In this document: in pieces, positions 52,071 through 55,598 of the stretch
How positions within the stretch are numbered: position 1 is the stretch's first letter
Layout: the number at the start of each line of letters is the position of its first letter
Assembly (NCBI GenBank): GCA_005804885.1
Contig: SYOX01000232.1
Location: 1 to 55,598 of the forward strand
Direction of reading: 5' to 3'
Length of the DNA stretch: 55,598 nucleotides
Source of the DNA: Pseudomonadota bacterium
GTDB lineage: Bacteria > Myxococcota_A > Bradymonadia > Bradymonadales > GCA-2716585
Position numbers and translations under genes: made by a program
Notes under the pieces: model-generated
Told to the model about the DNA's origin: nothing
Database searches by the model: none
Seen by the model: the letters and a program-made list of their open reading frames with translations, nothing else

Positions 52071-52155
52071 TCATACGGAACCACGCTCAAGCCGCTTCCA
52101 TGTTGGGCCACCAGGATGCCCAAGATGACAGGGGTTCAAGCGTGGCTCCGTATCA
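52071..52155. repeat. 85-bp palindromic element, copy B, abutting a stop codon
   Basis: TCATACGGAACCACGCTC on the left and AGCGTGGCTCCGTATCA on the right, with inner stem TTGGGC/GCCCAA. It matches 31691-31776 except for a few substitutions and one base. On the minus strand its end reads TGATACGG, and that TGA (52153-52155) is the stop codon of the large cysteine-rich lipoprotein gene. Confidence 0.88.
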
Positions 52156-54459
52156 CTGCAAGGTCGCGTGTTTCAAGTTGAATTCCGACGTCCTCCCGTC
52201 GTGGAAGATCACGTGGGGGCGGTCGGCGCCGTCGACCCCGAGGCCGAGGTGCTCGTCGGCGCGGGGTTCGGCGAGGATGTCGCTGATCGTCCAGGCCCCG
52301 CCGTCCTTGAAGGCGTAGGAGACCCCGACGTTGTCGATCGTGTAGCCGACGTGGGGTCGCCCCTGGCTGTCGAAGCCGAGCCCGTTGGCGGCCCCGGCGT
52401 CGACCCTCTCGTCGACGACCTCGCTGGACCAGACTTCGCCGCGCAGCGTCGCGAGCCTGAGGCCCTCGTTGAGCGCTCTGTAGGTGATGTGGATGGCGCC
52501 GTTGTGCAAGACCATGGAGAGCTGCGAGGTGGAGAAGATCGAGGAGGCGACCCGGAGGTTTCTGGAGTCCCGCACGGGCCACTGACCCCCGCTGCGGGTC
52601 GCGCACTTGAGCAGCCCCGTCCCGATCCAGCACACGGTCGGCCGCCCCTGGGCGTCGATCGCGATCTCTGGATCCTCCCCCTGCGCCGAGATCGTCTCGA
52701 TCTGCCACGCCTCGCCGTCGAAGATGGCCGCCTTGAGCTCGCCGAGGAAGACGCTGTAGGCGATGGTGATCGTGCCATCGGGGGCCACCGCGATGGCCGT
52801 CCCGTTGCGCGGGTTCCCGTCGGGATCGACCGTCTCGGGCGCCCACACGCCGTCGACCCTGCGCGCCATCTTGAGCGCCTCGTGGGTCGCGTCGTGGTAG
52901 GCGACGACCGGCTCTCCCTCCGGATCGAGCGCGAGATCGCAATGGCGCCCGACCAGATCCCCACCATCGACCACCTCGACGGCCCAGCGCTCACCGTCCC
53001 AGAAGCCGTAGCGCATGTCGTTCTGGCTGATGTTCGAGAAGGCGGCGTGCAGCTCGACGGGGCCGCTGGCCCTGACCTTCACGTCGTAGCCCGTCACGCC
53101 GCCCCGATCGATGATCCCCAGGGACCACTGGCAGCACCCCTCGGGGCACTCGACGAAGCCCACGGCGCAGGAGGTCGCCACGCAGGCGCTCCCCTCGCAG
53201 GCGACCTCCCCGACCCCCGGCCCCTCCGGGCAGGCCGAGCACGCGCCGCCGCACAGGCGGCGCTCGCCCTCGCAGGCCGTCGCCACGCACCGGCTGCCTG
53301 AGCACTCCAGCACCGAAGCCCCCTCTTGCGGGCACGCGCTGCATTGCCCCTGACAGACGATGGAGCCCTCGACGCAAGACTGCGCCACGCAGCGCTGCCC
53401 CTCACAGGACACCGCCTCGACGCCCGCTGTCGGGCAGACCGCGCAGATCCCGCCGCAGACCTCGAAGCCGCCTCCGCAGGCCGTCGCCACGCACCGATCG
53501 GCCTGACAGCCCAGCATCGCGACCCCCTGGCTGGGGCAGGCCGCGCACAGGCCGCCGCACAGGCGCGCGCCCTCGTCGCAGTCCAGCCCGCAGGCCCCGC
53601 GCACGCAGGTCGTCTCCCCGCGCGGGTCCGAGGGGCAGGGATCGCAGCGATCCCCGCAGCTCAGGATCGAGTCGTCCGGGACACAGGCCCCGCCGCAAGG
53701 GTGGAAGCCCGCCTCGCAGGCCTCCGGGACGCACGCCCTGCCCTCGCAGGCCACCGACGCGACGTTCTGGGACGGACAGGCCGTGCAGACCCCATCGCAC
53801 AGGAGCTGCTCCACGCCGTCGCACTCGGTGGCGACGCACTCGGCGCCCTCGCAGATCACGGAGGCGGCGCCGGCCGGGCAGGCCGCGCAGGCGCCCTCGC
53901 AGTCGAGGAAGCCCGCGTCGCAGTCCAGCGCGCACTGGCCCTCGATGCAGGCCGGCTGTCCCTTGGGGTCGCCCGGGCAGGGCTCGCATCGATCCCCGCA
54001 GGTCAGCGGGCTGGCGCTGGAGGAGCAGCGCCCCGCGCAGAGGTGCTCGGCGGGGTCGCAGGCGCAGGCGCTCGTCTGGCTGTCGCAGAACTCGTCCACG
54101 TTGCCGCACTGGCCGTTGGAGGTGCAGCCGCGCACGCAGCGCCCCGAGCCCTCGTCACAGATCGTCAGCCCCAGGCATTCCTGCTCCCGGCAGTCCTCGA
54201 TGGCCCGGCAGCCGCCCGAGCTGCACACCTCGCCTTCGTCGCAGATCCGATCGCAGCCGCCGCAATGGGCCGGATCGTCGAAGGTGTCCACGCAAGACTC
54301 CCCGCAGAGCGTGAAGAGGCCTTCGCAGGCGTCCAGGAAGCCCTCGGGCGGCGGCTTGCTCGTCGGCTCCTCGGCGGGGCAGCCCGACAGCAGCGCCGCC
54401 GCGCAGGAGAGGGCCAGCAGGGCGAGCGCCGTTCGCTGGAGGGGGCGGAAGTTGGACAT
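52153..54459 (-). CDS. Large cysteine-rich lipoprotein with a C-terminal propeller-like region
   Basis: A 768-residue lipoprotein. The ATG at 54459 has GAGG upstream; lipobox LLSGC (Cys27). Residues 40-430 contain over 60 cysteines in repeated modules of about 35 residues built on CxGxCxxCP, VxCEGxxCVAxxC and LxCGDRCDPCP. From about 445 to the end cysteines almost vanish and a repeated WxxExVD, DxxGxPxVxYxD pattern appears (VAPDGTITIAYS, DAQGRPTVCWIG, DSQGRPHVGYTID), typical of beta-propeller or lectin-like blades. It is probably a surface adhesin or sensor. Its stop codon belongs to the palindromic repeat at 52071-52155. Confidence 0.75.
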   Translation of the reverse strand: MSNFRPLQRTALALLALSCAAALLSGCPAEEPTSKPPPEGFLDACEGLFTLCGESCVDTFDDPAHCGGCDRICDEGEVCSSGGCRAIEDCREQECLGLTICDEGSGRCVRGCTSNGQCGNVDEFCDSQTSACACDPAEHLCAGRCSSSASPLTCGDRCEPCPGDPKGQPACIEGQCALDCDAGFLDCEGACAACPAGAASVICEGAECVATECDGVEQLLCDGVCTACPSQNVASVACEGRACVPEACEAGFHPCGGACVPDDSILSCGDRCDPCPSDPRGETTCVRGACGLDCDEGARLCGGLCAACPSQGVAMLGCQADRCVATACGGGFEVCGGICAVCPTAGVEAVSCEGQRCVAQSCVEGSIVCQGQCSACPQEGASVLECSGSRCVATACEGERRLCGGACSACPEGPGVGEVACEGSACVATSCAVGFVECPEGCCQWSLGIIDRGGVTGYDVKVRASGPVELHAAFSNISQNDMRYGFWDGERWAVEVVDGGDLVGRHCDLALDPEGEPVVAYHDATHEALKMARRVDGVWAPETVDPDGNPRNGTAIAVAPDGTITIAYSVFLGELKAAIFDGEAWQIETISAQGEDPEIAIDAQGRPTVCWIGTGLLKCATRSGGQWPVRDSRNLRVASSIFSTSQLSMVLHNGAIHITYRALNEGLRLATLRGEVWSSEVVDERVDAGAANGLGFDSQGRPHVGYTIDNVGVSYAFKDGGAWTISDILAEPRADEHLGLGVDGADRPHVIFHDGRTSEFNLKHATLQ

Positions 54460-54522
54460 TGCAGGACCTCACAGGTGTCGAGGGCACCGATGGCGAGATT
54501 GTGATCGATGCTCCCTGTCGCT

Positions 54523-55086
54523 TCAAGGACGAGCGGCGAGCAGGCCATCGTAGGCAGCCCACATGGCCTCGGCGATCCCCTCGGCGGCCAGCGCCTCTCG
54601 AAAGGAGGCCCGCTCGGCGGCGTACATGTCAAAGAGCCCCTGGTTGCCGCCCACGACACACTGCCGCACGTTGGCCAGCCGGTCGGCGAGCTTGACGCGG
54701 ACGGCGTCGGGCACCCAGGCCTCGGCGTCAGGATCGGCGACCCAGGCGTCGATGGACGCGCGCCACCGCGCGTAGGTCAGGCTCTTGCGGGACTTCCGGT
54801 TCGGCCCCTCGGCGTCGGTGCAGAAGAGGACGGCCTGGATCACGGCCTCGGAGAAGCCCTCGGCGGCCAGCGCCGCCGCGTCCACGCCCTCGCAGTCCTC
54901 CACGGTGTCGTGGAGGTAGGCGATCTGGGCGATCTCGCCGCCGCCAAAGCCGAACTCGACGAGGATCGCCGCGACGGCGTCGAGGTGCATGACGTAGGGC
55001 GCGCCCCCGTAGGTCTGGGCGCCGTGCGCCTCGACGGCGAAGGCGCGCGCCCGCGCGGCCAGCGCTGTCATCGATTCGTCTTTCAT
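54523..55086 (-). CDS. Small HD-domain protein, SpoT/MESH1-like phosphohydrolase
   Basis: A 187-residue cytoplasmic protein; AAGGTG precedes the ATG at 55086. The HD pattern is HGAQTYGGAPYVMHLDAVAA (first His and the PYVMH motif), AYLHDTVEDCEG (His-Asp, then ED), and late Asp in VKLADRLANVRQ. This is the arrangement of the hydrolase half of RelA/SpoT and of MESH1, which cleave (p)ppGpp or related phosphoesters. No synthetase or TGS domain is attached. It lies 63 bp upstream of the large lipoprotein gene on the same strand. Activity on ppGpp is an inference. Confidence 0.82.
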   Translation of the reverse strand: MKDESMTALAARARAFAVEAHGAQTYGGAPYVMHLDAVAAILVEFGFGGGEIAQIAYLHDTVEDCEGVDAAALAAEGFSEAVIQAVLFCTDAEGPNRKSRKSLTYARWRASIDAWVADPDAEAWVPDAVRVKLADRLANVRQCVVGGNQGLFDMYAAERASFREALAAEGIAEAMWAAYDGLLAARP

Positions 55087-55219
55087 TACAACACCTTGTC
55101 CTTCATGGATGCGAACCTGTCCGCCGGCGATGTTGGCCGCCCCGAGGCCAGATCGCAAGGAGAAATCCTCGTTTCGCCTCCGATGACGGGCACGTCGGGA
55201 TCGGCGAGTCGACTTCGTT

Positions 55220-55330
55220 GACGGGCAAGGCAACTCCCCCTGCTGTCCTCCCCCTCGCACACTCCCCCTCCTGTCCTCCCCCTCGCTGCGCAAGAGGGAG
55301 GGACGCTCGCGGTTCGGACAAGGGGAGATC
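55220..55330. repeat. GC-rich palindromic spacer repeat, third site
   Basis: Two CCCCCT-type copies (CCTGCTGTCCTCCCCCTCGC and CCTCCTGTCCTCCCCCTCGC) followed by TGCGCAAGAGGGAGGGACGC and GCGGTTCGGACAAGG. It is the same family as 22998-23155, in the other orientation. It lies upstream of the HD gene. Confidence 0.75.
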
Positions 55331-55347
55331 ATCGAGTCGACTTCGTT

Positions 55348-55417
55348 GATGGACACGTCGGGATCGGCGCGTCGACTTCGTTGATGGTCACGTCGGGATC
55401 GGCGAATCGACTTCGTT
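55348..55417. repeat. 35-bp tandem repeat with an additional upstream copy
   Basis: Adjacent units 55348-55382 and 55383-55417 with core CACGTCGGGATCGGCG then TCGACTTCGTT. A further copy lies at 55182-55219 and a half copy at about 55334-55347, so this repeat brackets the palindromic spacer repeat. Confidence 0.85.
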
Positions 55418-55443
55418 GGTGCGATCTGCACGTTGACGGTCCA

Positions 55444-55494
55444 CCCGGGCTTGCGCCCGGGCCTACAATTTGTCCTGGGACGCCCCTTCGGGGC
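55444..55494. repeat. Pair of strong hairpins at the right edge
   Basis: CCCGGGC-TTGC-GCCCGGG (55444-55461) and GCCCC-TTC-GGGGC (55482-55494) with TACAATTTGTCC between. The remaining bases to 55598 hold no gene. Such paired GC hairpins occur in REP-type dispersed repeats and near small transposons; none is visible before the window ends. Confidence 0.5.
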
Positions 55495-55598
55495 TGGCGA
55501 CAGGAAGTCAACCTTCAGGCGACAGACCCTCTCAAGACCGCGCGAGGTCTGCTTCCGAGCCCCTGAACATCTCCTGTGAGGTCAAAACGGGTGACACG

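Noticed and set aside
55348..55417. CRISPR-like array
   Set aside because: The 35-bp units are directly adjacent with no spacers between them, and no cas gene is present.

Overview
This is a protein-dense window from a very GC-rich bacterial chromosome, with strong G/C bias at third codon positions. Three things suggest a myxobacterium- or Bradymonadales-like lineage (Myxococcota or the former Deltaproteobacteria): many lipoproteins whose lipidated cysteine is followed by Pro/Glu-rich linkers, cysteine-rich secreted proteins, and many solitary eukaryote-like modules (leucine-rich repeats, TIMP-like, HD, FIST). This placement is an inference from style; there is no rRNA or other marker gene here. 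I saw no tRNA, rRNA, CRISPR array, prophage or full-length transposase.

Layout. 0-4.3 kb: end of an unknown gene, a di-heme cytochrome lipoprotein, a small secreted lipoprotein and an alpha/beta-hydrolase lipoprotein. 4.3-11 kb: OsmC protein, a frameshifted ABC-F ATPase, a membrane protein, a short lipoprotein coupled to an LRR protein, and a serine hydrolase. 11.2-12.5 kb: a two-gene toxin-antitoxin-like islet between perfect 102-bp direct repeats. 12.4-19.8 kb: molybdopterin oxidoreductase, LOG protein, a repeat-rich spacer, an SDR, a WlbA-like dehydrogenase and a second LRR protein. 20-26 kb: DUF4139 lipoprotein, two outer-membrane-type proteins and an M20 peptidase. 26-32 kb: pseudouridine synthase, ABC1/UbiB-like kinase, third LRR protein and an MscS channel fused to a cyclic-nucleotide-binding domain. 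32-41 kb: SRAP protein, a run of poorly known minus-strand membrane or secreted proteins, and a ComM/YifB ATPase. 40.8-42.8 kb: an AbiEi/AbiEii-type module with an elaborate operator and a frameshifted toxin gene. 42.9-55.6 kb: T5orf172 nuclease-like protein, fourth LRR protein, FIST-histidine kinase operon, BtuF-like protein, SGNH lipoprotein, TIMP-like cysteine-rich protein, large cysteine-rich lipoprotein, HD protein and a repeat-rich end.

Most genes are singletons or pairs. The clear functional units are the two toxin-antitoxin-like modules, the FIST plus hybrid histidine kinase pair, the ABC1 kinase-pseudouridine synthase pair, and translationally coupled pairs with 4-bp overlaps (8915/9082, 11784/11275, 40901/41938, 48354/48509).

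The most unusual aspect is repeat biology at gene 3' ends. An 85-bp palindromic element occurs twice, each time with its terminal TGA acting as the stop codon of the neighbouring gene. Several other stop codons sit inside local duplications of 38-74 bp period. The toxin-antitoxin islet is bounded by a duplicated 3' end of the oxidoreductase gene. A separate family of GC-rich palindromic spacer repeats occurs at three sites. Four LRR paralogues share an N-terminal module that looks like a family of its own.
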